NCBI GenBank assembly: GCA_040758375.1
Contig: JBFLWE010000007.1
Location: 31,443 to 95,442 of the forward strand
Origin: CAMLIZ01 sp040758375
Lineage (GTDB): Bacteria; Pseudomonadota; Gammaproteobacteria; Burkholderiales; Burkholderiaceae_C
Direction: 5' to 3'
Length of the DNA stretch: 64,000 bases
In this document: positions 8,861 through 17,462 of the stretch, piece after piece
Layout of the letters: each line of letters starts with the position of its first letter
Numbering within the stretch: the stretch's first letter is position 1
Notes under the pieces: generated by a model
Databases searched by the model: none
Told to the model about the DNA's origin: nothing
What the model saw: only the letters and a program-made list of their open reading frames with translations
Program-made: the position numbers and the translations under genes

Positions 8861-9076
8861 ATGCAGCACGTGCGATTTGCGACGGAAGCCACTCCACCGG
8901 CGATCCTCCGGCTGCCTGAAGTCATGCGCCTGACCGGGCTCGGTCGATCGACGATCTACCGGCTGCTGGCGGCCGGGCAGTTTCCGTCGCCTGTCCAGCT
9001 GTCGGTGCGCGCCGTAGGTTGGCGGCGAAGCGACGTTGACCACTGGACGGCCGCACGACCGCAGGTGTCGCACTAG
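8861..9076 (+). CDS. AlpA-family phage/island transcriptional regulator
   Basis: This 71-residue protein has a MerR-like helix-turn-helix in the pattern ILRLPEVMRLTGLGRSTIYR, followed by a wing with FPSPVQL and GWRRSDV. These are hallmarks of AlpA regulators that activate integrase or excision genes on P4-like elements. It starts 79 bases after the broken integrase, the usual position. Its stop codon and that of hipA share the CTAG at 9073-9076, so the two genes converge with no space between them. It appears intact although the integrase is not. Confidence 0.88.
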   Translation: MQHVRFATEATPPAILRLPEVMRLTGLGRSTIYRLLAAGQFPSPVQLSVRAVGWRRSDVDHWTAARPQVSH

Positions 9077-10395
9077 AGCAATCCAGCCTCTCTCAGGAAA
9101 CGATTGGCCTCGCTTCTCATGCCAGTCGAGATGCTCTCCCAGGTGTGGGCCGGGAAGTCCTTGGGCAGCCGTTGCTCTACCCGCGCGAGCACGTCCTCGA
9201 CGCTGCTGACGAGCTCGATCATCGCGGCCCACACCGCCTCGCCGCCGTGCCTGGACGCCAGTTGCTGCCAGTGGCGCGCCTGGATCGTGTGGAACAGGTA
9301 GTGCGCGTTCTTCGAGCGCACGGCCATCGCCAGACCCGCCTTGCGCGGCCTGAACTGGTTGGCATCGTCGCCGTAGTAGGGCCACATCGACAGGACGTCA
9401 TAGAGCGGCGTCATCCGATAGGCGTCGCCACGATCGAGATAGATCGAGAAGTTCTTGGCGTGGCCGTCGGTGGCCGCCATCAGCAGGAACGCCAGCTGCG
9501 TGAGCAGGAAGAGCATCGTGTCCTCACGGTCGGTACTGCCCTGTAGCAGCTGCAGGCACTTCTGCATGCCGGGGCCGCCGCCTTGTTCGTACTTCTGGTC
9601 CGGCGCGACGCCGAGCGCCTGGCAGAAGTCCTCCTGAGGCAGCCGGGCGATCCACGTCCGCTTGTCCATCCACTCGCGGTCGAAGCGCTCGACGACCAGC
9701 ACGGTCTGGCCGCCGAAGGTCTCCATCGACGTGGTGGCGACGGGCAGGCCGAGCTCCGCGACGATCTGCGCGCACAGCCATTCGTTCTGGACCGAGTCCG
9801 ATGCATCGACCCGCTTCGACCCTCCGATGAGACCCGGCGGCAGCTTGATGATGTGGGTGGTGGGTGTGGCGCCATGCGGCCGGCACCATCGGCCCTTCCA
9901 CCGGGTGAGCGCGGTCTTCTCCTGGGCGCCGGCGATGGAGATGCGGAAGAGGTCGTCGTTGTGGATCGACCCGGGGTCGGTGTCCGACGGTACCGCCTGC
10001 AATAGGTCGACGATCTGCGCCTCGGTCAGCGGATCGCAGTCGATCCGATCCCAACCCTCGGGGGTGACGCCCTCGCGCAGGAGCTGCACGGCACCCACGC
10101 ATTCCCGGCCGATGGCCTCCAGCAGGTCGAAGATCTCGCCTGAGCGCAGTCCGAAGCGCCGGCGCAGCCGCGAGCGGATCCGTTCGTTGTCCGGCAGGAG
10201 GTTGTCGAAGTAGTTGCGGACCTCCTGGCCCTTGAGCTCCAGTGAGCCGCTGATCGGCAGCGAGAGCGACAGCGATCGCCGGCGGGGCGACTCCAGCCAG
10301 GACGGGTCGTAGCGGAAGGCGTGCGAGTTCCGGTCGACGAGCCAGGTGCCGACCAGCTCGCCGTTCATCCAGGCGTTGAGCGACCGGGTCACCAC
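9073..10395 (-). CDS. hipA: HipA-family serine/threonine kinase toxin
   Basis: HipA toxins phosphorylate a host target (glutamyl-tRNA synthetase in the classical case) and cause growth arrest. This 440-residue protein has the N-terminal HipA subdomain (about 5-110), the glycine-rich ejected loop SIAGAQEKTA at 153-162 with the autophosphorylation-type serine, the catalytic ATDGHAKNFS loop (Asp310, Asn315), and the metal-binding Asp of PLYDVLS (333). It starts with GTG and overlaps hipB by seven bases. The normal order hipB-hipA is kept. It sits next to island genes, so it may help stabilise the island. All catalytic residues seen are intact. Confidence 0.93.
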   Translation of the reverse strand: MVTRSLNAWMNGELVGTWLVDRNSHAFRYDPSWLESPRRRSLSLSLPISGSLELKGQEVRNYFDNLLPDNERIRSRLRRRFGLRSGEIFDLLEAIGRECVGAVQLLREGVTPEGWDRIDCDPLTEAQIVDLLQAVPSDTDPGSIHNDDLFRISIAGAQEKTALTRWKGRWCRPHGATPTTHIIKLPPGLIGGSKRVDASDSVQNEWLCAQIVAELGLPVATTSMETFGGQTVLVVERFDREWMDKRTWIARLPQEDFCQALGVAPDQKYEQGGGPGMQKCLQLLQGSTDREDTMLFLLTQLAFLLMAATDGHAKNFSIYLDRGDAYRMTPLYDVLSMWPYYGDDANQFRPRKAGLAMAVRSKNAHYLFHTIQARHWQQLASRHGGEAVWAAMIELVSSVEDVLARVEQRLPKDFPAHTWESISTGMRSEANRFLREAGLL

Positions 10396-10760
10396 GAGCC
10401 CTTCTTGGGGCGGGCCACGAAGGTACGACGGGATGCGGGCTTGACCTCGGGCGGTCTGCTGGGTGGCTTGGGCTGTGGCCCGGTGGCCTTCGGCTTCGAG
10501 GCCTTGGCTGCGGGGGCGCCGGTGTCGGCCGGCGCGGCCGCTTCCTCCTGCAGGGTCAGCGAGACACCCAGCACGGACAGCAGCTTCATCAACTGCTCGA
10601 AGTTGACGAGGCCCGGATTGGCTTCGATCTCTGCGATCCTCGCCTGGCTGACGCCGATGAGTGCGCCTAGCTGGGCCTGAGTCAGGCCATGCCGCTTTCT
10701 CAGCGCCCGCAGATGCTGGCGGAGTTGATCAGGGAAGCGGATGGGGAAGAGGGCGGCCAT
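10389..10760 (-). CDS. hipB: HipB-like XRE-family antitoxin and repressor
   Basis: This 123-residue protein has an N-terminal helix-turn-helix of the XRE type (about 12-65; core RKRHGLTQAQLGALIGVSQ). A proline, alanine and lysine-rich tail follows (about 85-123). HipB binds DNA as a dimer, represses hipBA and neutralises HipA. It is longer than E. coli HipB (88 residues) because of the disordered tail. The gene overlaps hipA, and palindromic sites lie directly upstream. Confidence 0.9.
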   Translation of the reverse strand: MAALFPIRFPDQLRQHLRALRKRHGLTQAQLGALIGVSQARIAEIEANPGLVNFEQLMKLLSVLGVSLTLQEEAAAPADTGAPAAKASKPKATGPQPKPPSRPPEVKPASRRTFVARPKKGSW

Positions 10761-10767
10761 GACACAT

Positions 10768-10800
10768 CTTATAAGCCAAGGCCTTTGAAGGCAACAAACA
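10768..10800 (-). promoter_or_regulatory. hipBA promoter with palindromic sites
   Basis: On the minus strand a TTGTTG box, an 18-base spacer and a TATAAG box lie just before hipB. The palindrome CTTATAAG (10768-10775) overlaps the -10 box, and AAGGCCTT (10778-10785) lies in the spacer. HipB-type autorepression at these sites is a reasonable inference. Confidence 0.5.
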
Positions 10801-11373
10801 AGCTATAGCAAGTTTCATGAGAATATTGGACCTGGCAAATAGTGTGGCTACGTCACCTGCAGGTGATGCGAGATGGGCGAGTCCTCCGCGAGCCGTCTCG
10901 CTTCGAAGTTGAAACGATGCGAGAACTGATCGCAGCGCTCACGGGGAGAAGCCAAGCCCGCGGGCACGATCGGTGCGGGTGAAGGCGCCGATTCACGAGA
11001 CCGAGGCGCCAGATGCCCTGCGCGAAGGAGTTGGCCCCACAACGTCAGCGAGATCCCGGCATGCCGACTCGACTGAGGTCCTGCGACCGACGCAGACCGT
11101 GCAGCACCCTCGGGGCTCGAGCAAGTCCGTTTCGCGCAAGCATGAGGTCTCGTGCTGACCTTCGATGCCGCCCTTGGCCACCAGATCTCTCGAGAAGCCC
11201 CGCACGGTTCGCCGCGCGGGGCTTCTTGCTTTTGCGGCCGCTTTGCGCTGCCGATCGCCGCGGCCGCTGGTGCAATGGGCACGGCGGGGCTATAACCATC
11301 CAGGCCTTGCGGCGTGGTACGGCAAGACGGCCCACGCGCAAGAACCGGAGCACCGCTGCGGAGGGAGGTTCCC
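10801..11373. other. Gene-poor stretch between hipBA and the backbone
   Basis: No convincing coding frame is seen in about 570 bases. The stretch holds a perfect 14-base palindrome TCACCTGCAGGTGA (10853-10866), a strong terminator hairpin (11193-11226, listed separately) and a ribosome-binding site for the next gene (GGAGGGAGG at 11360-11368). Base composition rises to the backbone level across it, so the right end of the island probably lies here. No tRNA or obvious attachment repeat was found. Confidence 0.5.
11193..11226 (+). terminator. Rho-independent terminator
   Basis: An 11-base perfect stem (AGAAGCCCCGC with GCGGGGCTTCT) and a 12-base loop are followed by TGCTTTTG. No recognised gene ends just upstream, so it may close a short untranslated RNA or be a remnant of a lost gene. 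Confidence 0.65.
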
Positions 11374-13605
11374 ATGCGACGCATGTTTGCGGCTCTGCTG
11401 GTCGGCCTGGCGCTTTGTGCGGCCGGGCCCACCCGGGCCATCGAAGACCCGGCTGTGGAGGTGTCCTTCGCCGACTTGATCGTCGACGGCAAGACGGCGC
11501 AGGCGCAAACCTGGGTGGTGGCGCGCAACCGCGCGGCAGAGCCCGTGAAGTTGCGCTTGCTGCTGCACGACTTCGTCAGCACCACCACCTTCCGGGCGCT
11601 GGGTACGCGCGCGCAGTTCCTTGCCGAGGGTCAGCAGCCGGCCGAGTCGGGTGGGGCCCCGTTTTTCGAGAGGGAGCTCAAGGGCGGCGAGGTGCTCAGG
11701 CTGCGGCTGCAGGTCGACAACCTCTGGGAAGCCGGCGAAGCGACGAGCGCGCTGATGGTCAACGACGCCGCGCGCAGCATCCGCGCCGTGTCGGTCCAAC
11801 ATCCGTTTGCGGTGTCCGCGTTGCTCGACACGGCCGATCCCCCGGTGCTGACGCTGCAGCGCGGAGTCAAGCGCCAGCTCATCCTGAAGAACGACGATGG
11901 CGTGACCTACCCGGTCCGATGGGCGGTCACCCTGCGCGAGGCGGGCGCCACCTTGGAGGGCAGGGCCATGCTCTGGCCGCGCAGCGCCACGCCGATCGAG
12001 CTGACCGCTCCCGACAGCTGGTTCGACAGCCCGCTCGAAGGCGTGTTCAAGAACGTCGCCCGGCCCGGGACGATCCTGCTGCGTTTCGATGCGCCGCTGC
12101 AGGCGGCCCCCGCGCCGCTGGCCAGCAGGACGCAGCAGGTCGAGCTGCGCCTGGCCCACTGGCCCAAGGAGCAGCGCTCGCTCTGGAGCAACCTGCTGCT
12201 GCTGCTGGTGCTCTCGGCCGGCGGGCTGACCTCGTTGCTGCTCGGGCTGTCCATTCCCAACCGGCTGGCGCGCATCGACTTGCGGCGCAAGCTGCACCAG
12301 GTGCTGGTCGAGACGCGCGCGATCTCGGCGCAGGCCCCATCCCTGCTGCGGGTGGCCTTGCGCGTGGAACGCCTGCGGCTGGAGGAGCAGGTCAAGGCGC
12401 TGGGCACCTTCAGCGCCGAGACGCAGGAAGAGCTGCGCAAGGCGGGCGTGGACGTGGACGCGATGCGCAAGCGCGTGGCCGCGGCCAACCGCCTGGACGA
12501 CACGGTGCGGCTGCTCACGCCGCTGAAGCGCCTGACCTCGGCCGCGCCGCCCTCGCGCATCGACACGGCCGAGCGCAGGGTGCGCGACGCGGCGGCGCTG
12601 CTGGCCAAGGCCAACGTGGCCGACGCCGAGCTGCAGCGCGCCGACGAGCTGATCCAGGAGGCGGCAGTGATCGCCAACGCGCCGATCGCGCGCGACGAGG
12701 CGTTCGGCAAGAGCCTGTTCCAGCAGTTGGCCGAACTACGCGCCAACTACGACGCCTACGGCAAGACGCCGGGGCTGAAGCCGCTGCTCGACCGCAGCCA
12801 GGCCGAGTTGCCCGACTTGTTCGGCATGCTGGGGGCGGGCGGGCCGCAGAGCGAAGCCGATGTCCACCCCGGCAAATACCACTGGGTGGACATGAGCGTG
12901 CAAAAACTCTATGTGCTGCGCCACTACCTGCTGCGCCTGGCCGATGCGCGAGCCGATGCGGCGCGCAAGGCGCGCATCGAGGCGGCGGGGCAGCACCTGT
13001 ACCCCCTGCTTCGCATGCAGGACTGGTACTCGCTGGACATCGCGCGCAACCTGCGCCGGCAGTGCGAGCAGAACGTGTTCGTGGCCGACGTGGAGGCGGA
13101 GCTCGCCGCGCAGCCGCCGAGGGTGCGCGTCGATGTCGACCCCGTGTCGCCGGTCGCCAACGAGCCGGCGCGCCTGCGCATCCGCTTCACCGACCCGCGC
13201 TTCGACGAGTGCGAGGCGCGCCGGCTCATCCATTGCCAGTGGGATTTCCCCGCCGAGGTGGGCTCCGAGGCCGGCTGGGAGATCGTTCACTACTTCCGGT
13301 CTTCCGGCGAGGCGAAGTTCAGGGTCAGCTTCGCGTCGCCGTCGTCGCTGGGCAGCGGCGGCGCATGGTCGGTCGAGCACCAGGTGGGGCTGGTGCAAAG
13401 GGCCAGCTCAAGCTGGTGGCAGAAAGACCGCAACCGCGTGGAGCTGGGCCGCCTGTTCCTGGCGCTGTTCCTCGCGATGCTGGCCTTGCTGGCCGGCGCG
13501 CGCGAGGAACTGCTCAAGCTCGACCTGCTGCCCGGGCTGGTGGCGGTGTTCCTGATCGGCGTGGGCGCCGACGCGGTGAAGAACCTGTTCGCGAAGAAGT
13601 CGTGA
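11374..13605 (+). CDS. Large exported membrane protein of unknown function
   Basis: I do not recognise this 743-residue protein. Residues 1-22 form a signal peptide ending near PTRA. A mainly beta region of about 240 residues follows (HPFAVSALL and similar segments). A membrane helix then occurs around 270-295 (LLLLLVLSAGGLTSLLLGLS). After it comes a long charged helical region (about 300-480) likely to form a coiled coil, then a beta domain with conserved-looking cysteines (CEARRLIHCQWDF). A final hydrophobic pair of helices near the C terminus ends in a basic tail. The start at 11374 has a good ribosome-binding site and gives a clean signal peptide. The layout suggests an inner-membrane protein with both periplasmic and cytoplasmic parts. 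It appears to be transcribed alone. Confidence 0.8.
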   Translation: MRRMFAALLVGLALCAAGPTRAIEDPAVEVSFADLIVDGKTAQAQTWVVARNRAAEPVKLRLLLHDFVSTTTFRALGTRAQFLAEGQQPAESGGAPFFERELKGGEVLRLRLQVDNLWEAGEATSALMVNDAARSIRAVSVQHPFAVSALLDTADPPVLTLQRGVKRQLILKNDDGVTYPVRWAVTLREAGATLEGRAMLWPRSATPIELTAPDSWFDSPLEGVFKNVARPGTILLRFDAPLQAAPAPLASRTQQVELRLAHWPKEQRSLWSNLLLLLVLSAGGLTSLLLGLSIPNRLARIDLRRKLHQVLVETRAISAQAPSLLRVALRVERLRLEEQVKALGTFSAETQEELRKAGVDVDAMRKRVAAANRLDDTVRLLTPLKRLTSAAPPSRIDTAERRVRDAAALLAKANVADAELQRADELIQEAAVIANAPIARDEAFGKSLFQQLAELRANYDAYGKTPGLKPLLDRSQAELPDLFGMLGAGGPQSEADVHPGKYHWVDMSVQKLYVLRHYLLRLADARADAARKARIEAAGQHLYPLLRMQDWYSLDIARNLRRQCEQNVFVADVEAELAAQPPRVRVDVDPVSPVANEPARLRIRFTDPRFDECEARRLIHCQWDFPAEVGSEAGWEIVHYFRSSGEAKFRVSFASPSSLGSGGAWSVEHQVGLVQRASSSWWQKDRNRVELGRLFLALFLAMLALLAGAREELLKLDLLPGLVAVFLIGVGADAVKNLFAKKS

Positions 13606-13641
13606 CGCGGATTCGCTGCCCGCGCCGGCGCGGCGCGGAGG

Positions 13642-14004
13642 CTACAGCTCCACCAGCCCCTTGAAGCCGCCCCAGAACATGCGCATGCCGTCGAACGGCA
13701 GCGTCTTCGGGTCCATCATGTCCTTCAGGCGCGGGTCTTCCATCACCTTGGCGTTGATGCGGTCGCGCGCCTCGCGCGACTCGAACAGGATCCACGAGAA
13801 CACCACGGTCTCGTCGTCCTTCAGCTGCACCGCCTGCGGGAACGAGGTCACCTTGCCGGGCTTCACGTCGTCGGCCACGCATTCCCAGTATTCGAGCGCG
13901 CCGTGGTCCTTCCACACCTTGCCGGCCTTTTCGGCCATCTGGCGGTAGGCCTCCAGGTTGCGGGTGGGAACGGGAACCACATAGCCATCCACGTAGTGCG
14001 TCAT
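13642..14004 (-). CDS. DUF1428 family protein (YbaA-like)
   Basis: This 120-residue cytoplasmic protein matches the DUF1428 family. It has the typical opening YVDGYVVPVP, the middle YWECVADD, FSWILFESREARD and the end FDGMRMFWGGFK. The family has a ferredoxin-like fold of the dimeric alpha-beta barrel type. No enzymatic activity is established for it. It converges with the large membrane protein gene (36 bases apart) and stands alone. Confidence 0.9.
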   Translation of the reverse strand: MTHYVDGYVVPVPTRNLEAYRQMAEKAGKVWKDHGALEYWECVADDVKPGKVTSFPQAVQLKDDETVVFSWILFESREARDRINAKVMEDPRLKDMMDPKTLPFDGMRMFWGGFKGLVEL

Positions 14005-14308
14005 CTCGGTCTCCTTGAAGTCTGCGATGAAAAGAGCTCAGGCGGCCGGGCCGTGCCGCGGGTTGCAGGCCGCTGCTCGTCAACACGACGAACGGGGCGC
14101 AGGCCAATCGACACGCCAATCGTTACCGAGTGTTGTCGGTCCTGGCCCGGAGCGTCCAAGTTCCGACCGTGGAACGCCAGCCGGCGGCCGCTAGGGGCCG
14201 GCCCGGATGTGGCGGGCCGCGGCCGCTCCTAGATTGGCCCGCTCCGCCTCCGTGGCCCACACGCGCGCGCGGCGGCGGCCCATCCCCTCGTCCCACAAGG
14301 AGTTTGCG
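14005..14308. other. Intergenic region between divergent genes
   Basis: About 300 bases separate the DUF1428 gene from the peptidase gene. It must hold both promoters, but I see no convincing -35/-10 pair. The right half is rich in GGCCGC/GCGGCC stretches able to form hairpins (14180-14230). A ribosome-binding site AAGGAG lies at 14297-14302 before the peptidase. Confidence 0.4.
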
Positions 14309-15370
14309 ATGCGTTCCTTTGCAACATGGGCGGCCGTGGCCGTCGTGGCGTCGGCCTCCGCCGGCGTGCAGGCGGCCCAGCAGGACCGGCTGGACGTGCG
14401 GCTGTCGACGGCCCAGCCGGTGGTGCACGGCGACGTGGACATCACCATCGACATGAGCATCACCAACATCTCGTCGCACCCGGTGCTGATGCACAAGTGG
14501 CAGCTGCCTTCGGGCGACATGCAGGGCCCGCTGTTCCGCATCACGCGCGAAGACGGCAGCCTGGTGCGCTACACCGGCCGCCTCGTCAAGCGCGCCGCGC
14601 CGCGGGCCGCCGACCGGGTGCTGCTGCAGCCCGGCCAGACGCTGGTGTTCCAGGTCGAGCTCACCGGCGTGTACGACCTGTCGCGCGACGGCCGCTACGC
14701 CATCGAATACGTGGGCCACGAGCGGCGCGGCGACGCGGTCGCGGCGGCCGCGACCAGCGCGCCGCTGTACCTGTGGTTGAGCGGGCGCAGCGGCCTCGGC
14801 GCCGAGCCGCTGGCTGCCGCGCCGCAGGCCGCCCCTGACGCACGCCCGCAAGCCGGCAGCATCAGCTACACCGGCGCCTGCAGCGCCTCGCAGAAGACCA
14901 CGCTGCAAAACGCGGTGAACGCCGCGCGCAACTACGCCAACGAGTCCGCTGCCTACCTCAACCGCACGCCCAGCGCGACGCAGCGCTACGTCAAGTGGTT
15001 CGGCGCCTTCACCACCAGCCGCTGGGGCACGGCGCGCACGCACTTCAACAACATCCAGAGTGCGTTCAACAACGCTGCGCTCACGCTCGACTGCTCCTGC
15101 CGCGAAAGCGCCTATGCCTACGTGTACCCCAACCAGCCGTACAAGATCTACCTGTGCAATGCGTTCTGGGGCGCGCCGATGACCGGCACCGACTCCAAGG
15201 GCGGCACGCTGATCCACGAGATGTCGCACTTCAACGTGGTGGCCGGCACCGACGACTGGGCCTACGGGCAGAGCGCCGCCGCGCGGCTCGCACGCAGCAA
15301 CCCCACGCGTGCGCTGGACAACGCCGACAACCACGAATACTTCGCGGAGAACACGCCGGCGCTACCCTGA
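14309..15370 (+). CDS. Secreted M35-type zinc metallopeptidase (deuterolysin-like)
   Basis: This 353-residue protein is an exported zinc peptidase of the aspzincin (M35) type. Residues 1-22 are a signal peptide ending VQAA. Residues about 25-140 form a beta-rich N-terminal domain, probably a propeptide or chaperone domain. The catalytic domain (about 185-353) has HEMSH at 303-307 with the two zinc histidines and catalytic Glu, followed by GTDDWAYG at 313-320, the second M35 motif with the zinc Asp. It also has paired cysteines (191, 262, 264, 283). Family members often cut before lysine. The next gene encodes a free copy of the N-terminal domain. Activity is expected because the catalytic residues are complete. 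Confidence 0.92.
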   Translation: MRSFATWAAVAVVASASAGVQAAQQDRLDVRLSTAQPVVHGDVDITIDMSITNISSHPVLMHKWQLPSGDMQGPLFRITREDGSLVRYTGRLVKRAAPRAADRVLLQPGQTLVFQVELTGVYDLSRDGRYAIEYVGHERRGDAVAAAATSAPLYLWLSGRSGLGAEPLAAAPQAAPDARPQAGSISYTGACSASQKTTLQNAVNAARNYANESAAYLNRTPSATQRYVKWFGAFTTSRWGTARTHFNNIQSAFNNAALTLDCSCRESAYAYVYPNQPYKIYLCNAFWGAPMTGTDSKGGTLIHEMSHFNVVAGTDDWAYGQSAAARLARSNPTRALDNADNHEYFAENTPALP

Positions 15371-15374
15371 GGGC

Positions 15375-15890
15375 ATGGCCCGGCTCCCTGTCTTGCTGAC
15401 CATGCTGGCCTGTGCAGCCCCCGCGTTGGCCCACGAGGGCCTGCAGTGCAGCCTGCAGGCGCCCGCGCGCGCCGAGGCGGGTGCGGCCTTGCCGCTGCGC
15501 TTCACGCTCACCAACGCGGGCGCGGCCGCGGTGTGGGTGCTGACCTGGAACACGCCGTTCGAGCGCCAGGGCTGGTTGGCGCCCTACGTCGAGCTCACGC
15601 GCGACGGCGTGCCGGTGCGCTATCAGGGGCCGGCGATGAAGCGCGGCGAGCCGTCCGCGGAGCACTACCTGAGGCTCGAACCCGGCGCATCGCGTACCGC
15701 CGAGGTGGACCTCGCGCTGCCGTTCGACCTGTCGCGCCCCGGGCGCTACCGCGTGCAGCCGCGCCTGCAGTTGCACGACGTGGCGGGTGCGGCGGCCCGC
15801 GTGCCGCGCCCGCGCAGCGCCCACACGGGACGGCGCCTGCCGTGCAACGCGGTGGAGTTCGATCTCGTGGCGGCCGCCGGCCGCGGGTGA
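15375..15890 (+). CDS. Exported homologue of the M35 peptidase N-terminal domain
   Basis: This 171-residue protein has a signal peptide (1-19, ending PALA) and a beta domain that aligns by eye with residues about 28-135 of the preceding peptidase. Matching blocks are LTRDGVPVRYQGPAMKRG versus ITREDGSLVRYTGRLVKR, LRLEPG versus VLLQPG, and FDLSRPGRYRV versus YDLSRDGRYAI. It has no catalytic domain. It starts five bases after the peptidase stop, so the two are co-expressed. A role as inhibitor, foldase or processing partner of the peptidase is inferred from this relationship only. Confidence 0.8.
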   Translation: MARLPVLLTMLACAAPALAHEGLQCSLQAPARAEAGAALPLRFTLTNAGAAAVWVLTWNTPFERQGWLAPYVELTRDGVPVRYQGPAMKRGEPSAEHYLRLEPGASRTAEVDLALPFDLSRPGRYRVQPRLQLHDVAGAAARVPRPRSAHTGRRLPCNAVEFDLVAAAGRG

Positions 15891-15951
15891 CGCACCGGGG
15901 CGTACGGCCAAATCGCATATCGTTGCGCCTTCGCAGCCACCGAAGGCCCCG

Positions 15952-17013
15952 ATGCCCTCCGACACGCCCCGCGACCTCACCCGCACGCTGCTCGCCACGC
16001 TGTTCCTCGGCGCGCTGATCTACGCGTCGGTCCGGATCCTGCGCCCGTTCATCGTGCCGGCGATCTGGGCCACGATGATCGTGGTGGTGACCTGGCCCAC
16101 GATGCTGAAGCTGCAGCAGCGCTTGTGGGGGCGGCGCGCATTGGCCGTGCTGGTGATGAGCCTGATCCTGCTGCTGTCGATCGCGCTGCCGCTGACCTTG
16201 GCGGTGGGGGCCTTGGCGCTCAATGCCGACGAGATCGTGGAGTGGGTGAGGTCGCTCACCGCGGTGCGCCTGCCCACGCTGCCCGGTTGGCTGGCCGACC
16301 TGCCCTACGTGGGCCCGCGCCTGGCGGAGGCCTGGCAGCAGTGGGCGGCCGCCGGCATGGAAGGCCTGCTCGCCAGGCTGCAGCCTTACACCCGCGACCT
16401 GACGCGCTGGACGCTCTCGCGCGCGGGCAATGCCGGCTTCGTGATCCTGGAGTTCCTGCTCACGCTGGTGCTGGCCGCGGTGATGTACGCCGGCGGCGAG
16501 CATGCGGCCTCGCTCGCGCGCCGCTTCGGCCGGCGGCTGGCCGGCGAGCATGGCGAGCAGTCGGTGGCGCTGGCCGCGCGCGCGATCCGCGGCGTGGCGC
16601 TGGGCGTGGGCGTCACGGCGCTGGTGCAGTCGCTGCTGGGCGGGCTGGGCCTGGTGATCGTGGGCGTGCCGTTCGCGGGGCTGCTCACGGCCTTGATGTT
16701 CGTGCTGTGCCTGGCGCAGATCGGCCCGTCGCCGGTGCTGCTGGGCTCGGTGGTGTGGGTGTTCTGGAGCGGGGCCACCGGCTGGAGCATCTTTCTGCTG
16801 GTGTGGGCCGTGGTGGTGAGCACCATGGACAACGTGCTGCGCCCCTGGCTCATCCAGCGCGGCGGCGCCGACATGCCGCTGCTGCTGGTGTTCGCCGGCG
16901 TGATCGGCGGGCTGCTCGCGTTCGGCGTGGTGGGCATCTTCGTCGGGCCGGTGGTGCTGGCCGTGGCCTACACCTTGCTGCAGGCCTGGATCGACTATGG
17001 ACCGCCCGCGTAG
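15952..17013 (+). CDS. AI-2E family transporter (PerM/YdiK-like)
   Basis: This 353-residue inner-membrane protein belongs to the AI-2E/UPF0118 family. It has an N-terminal pair of helices (about 12-50), a third (65-85), a large loop, and a C-terminal bundle with LLTALMFVLCLAQIGPSP, the family's most conserved segment, and VVSTMDNVLRPWLIQRG. Members export small molecules or act as Na+/H+ antiporters, and the substrate here is unknown. The start at 15952 follows the previous stop by 61 bases. The gene looks complete. Confidence 0.9.
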   Translation: MPSDTPRDLTRTLLATLFLGALIYASVRILRPFIVPAIWATMIVVVTWPTMLKLQQRLWGRRALAVLVMSLILLLSIALPLTLAVGALALNADEIVEWVRSLTAVRLPTLPGWLADLPYVGPRLAEAWQQWAAAGMEGLLARLQPYTRDLTRWTLSRAGNAGFVILEFLLTLVLAAVMYAGGEHAASLARRFGRRLAGEHGEQSVALAARAIRGVALGVGVTALVQSLLGGLGLVIVGVPFAGLLTALMFVLCLAQIGPSPVLLGSVVWVFWSGATGWSIFLLVWAVVVSTMDNVLRPWLIQRGGADMPLLLVFAGVIGGLLAFGVVGIFVGPVVLAVAYTLLQAWIDYGPPA

Positions 17014-17130
17014 CGCCTGCGGCGCTTCGCCAAGACGCGTGTGGTGGGGCGCACGCTCGGCGGGCCGCACGGCGCGGCCGGTGGTGGTCCCGTAGACTGG
17101 CCGGCTTCAGGACCAGCGAGAAAACGCAAG

Positions 17131-17409
17131 GTGAAACTCAGGCCCACCCTTTTCACGGCAGCCCTTGCGGGGTCCGTCGCCGGCATGGCGATGCCGCTTT
17201 TGTGGCTGCGCCTGGCCAACGACAGCGTCAGCTTGGTGATCGCCTTCCTGCTCGTCGTGGCGCTCCCCGTGCATGCGTTTGTCGTCGGCTTTGACCGCCG
17301 CCGGGAGACCCAGGCAGGAGCTGTCGATACGCCGTTGCTCAAGCGCGGGGGCGCATGGCTGCTGGCCGCCGTGGTGACGGCCGCAGTGACGAGGGGGCTG
17401 TATGCGTGA
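17131..17409 (+). CDS. Small predicted membrane protein
   Basis: I do not recognise this 92-residue protein. A GTG start at 17131 gives a basic N terminus followed by hydrophobic segments at about 7-25, 33-53 and 74-90, so two or three membrane helices. An upstream in-frame extension exists but overlaps a low-complexity non-hydrophobic stretch. Codon use fits the neighbours. It could be real but small size keeps confidence moderate. Confidence 0.5.
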   Translation: MKLRPTLFTAALAGSVAGMAMPLLWLRLANDSVSLVIAFLLVVALPVHAFVVGFDRRRETQAGAVDTPLLKRGGAWLLAAVVTAAVTRGLYA

Positions 17410-17462
17410 CGCGCGGCAGTAGCATTGCGCGCCGCAGGAAACCAACCAAGGGAGCGCACCGC

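Noticed and set aside
10848..11588. Minus-strand frame of 246 codons between hipB and the membrane protein gene.
   Set aside because: Its start lies inside the next gene, its composition is unlike a protein, and it passes through the terminator hairpin.
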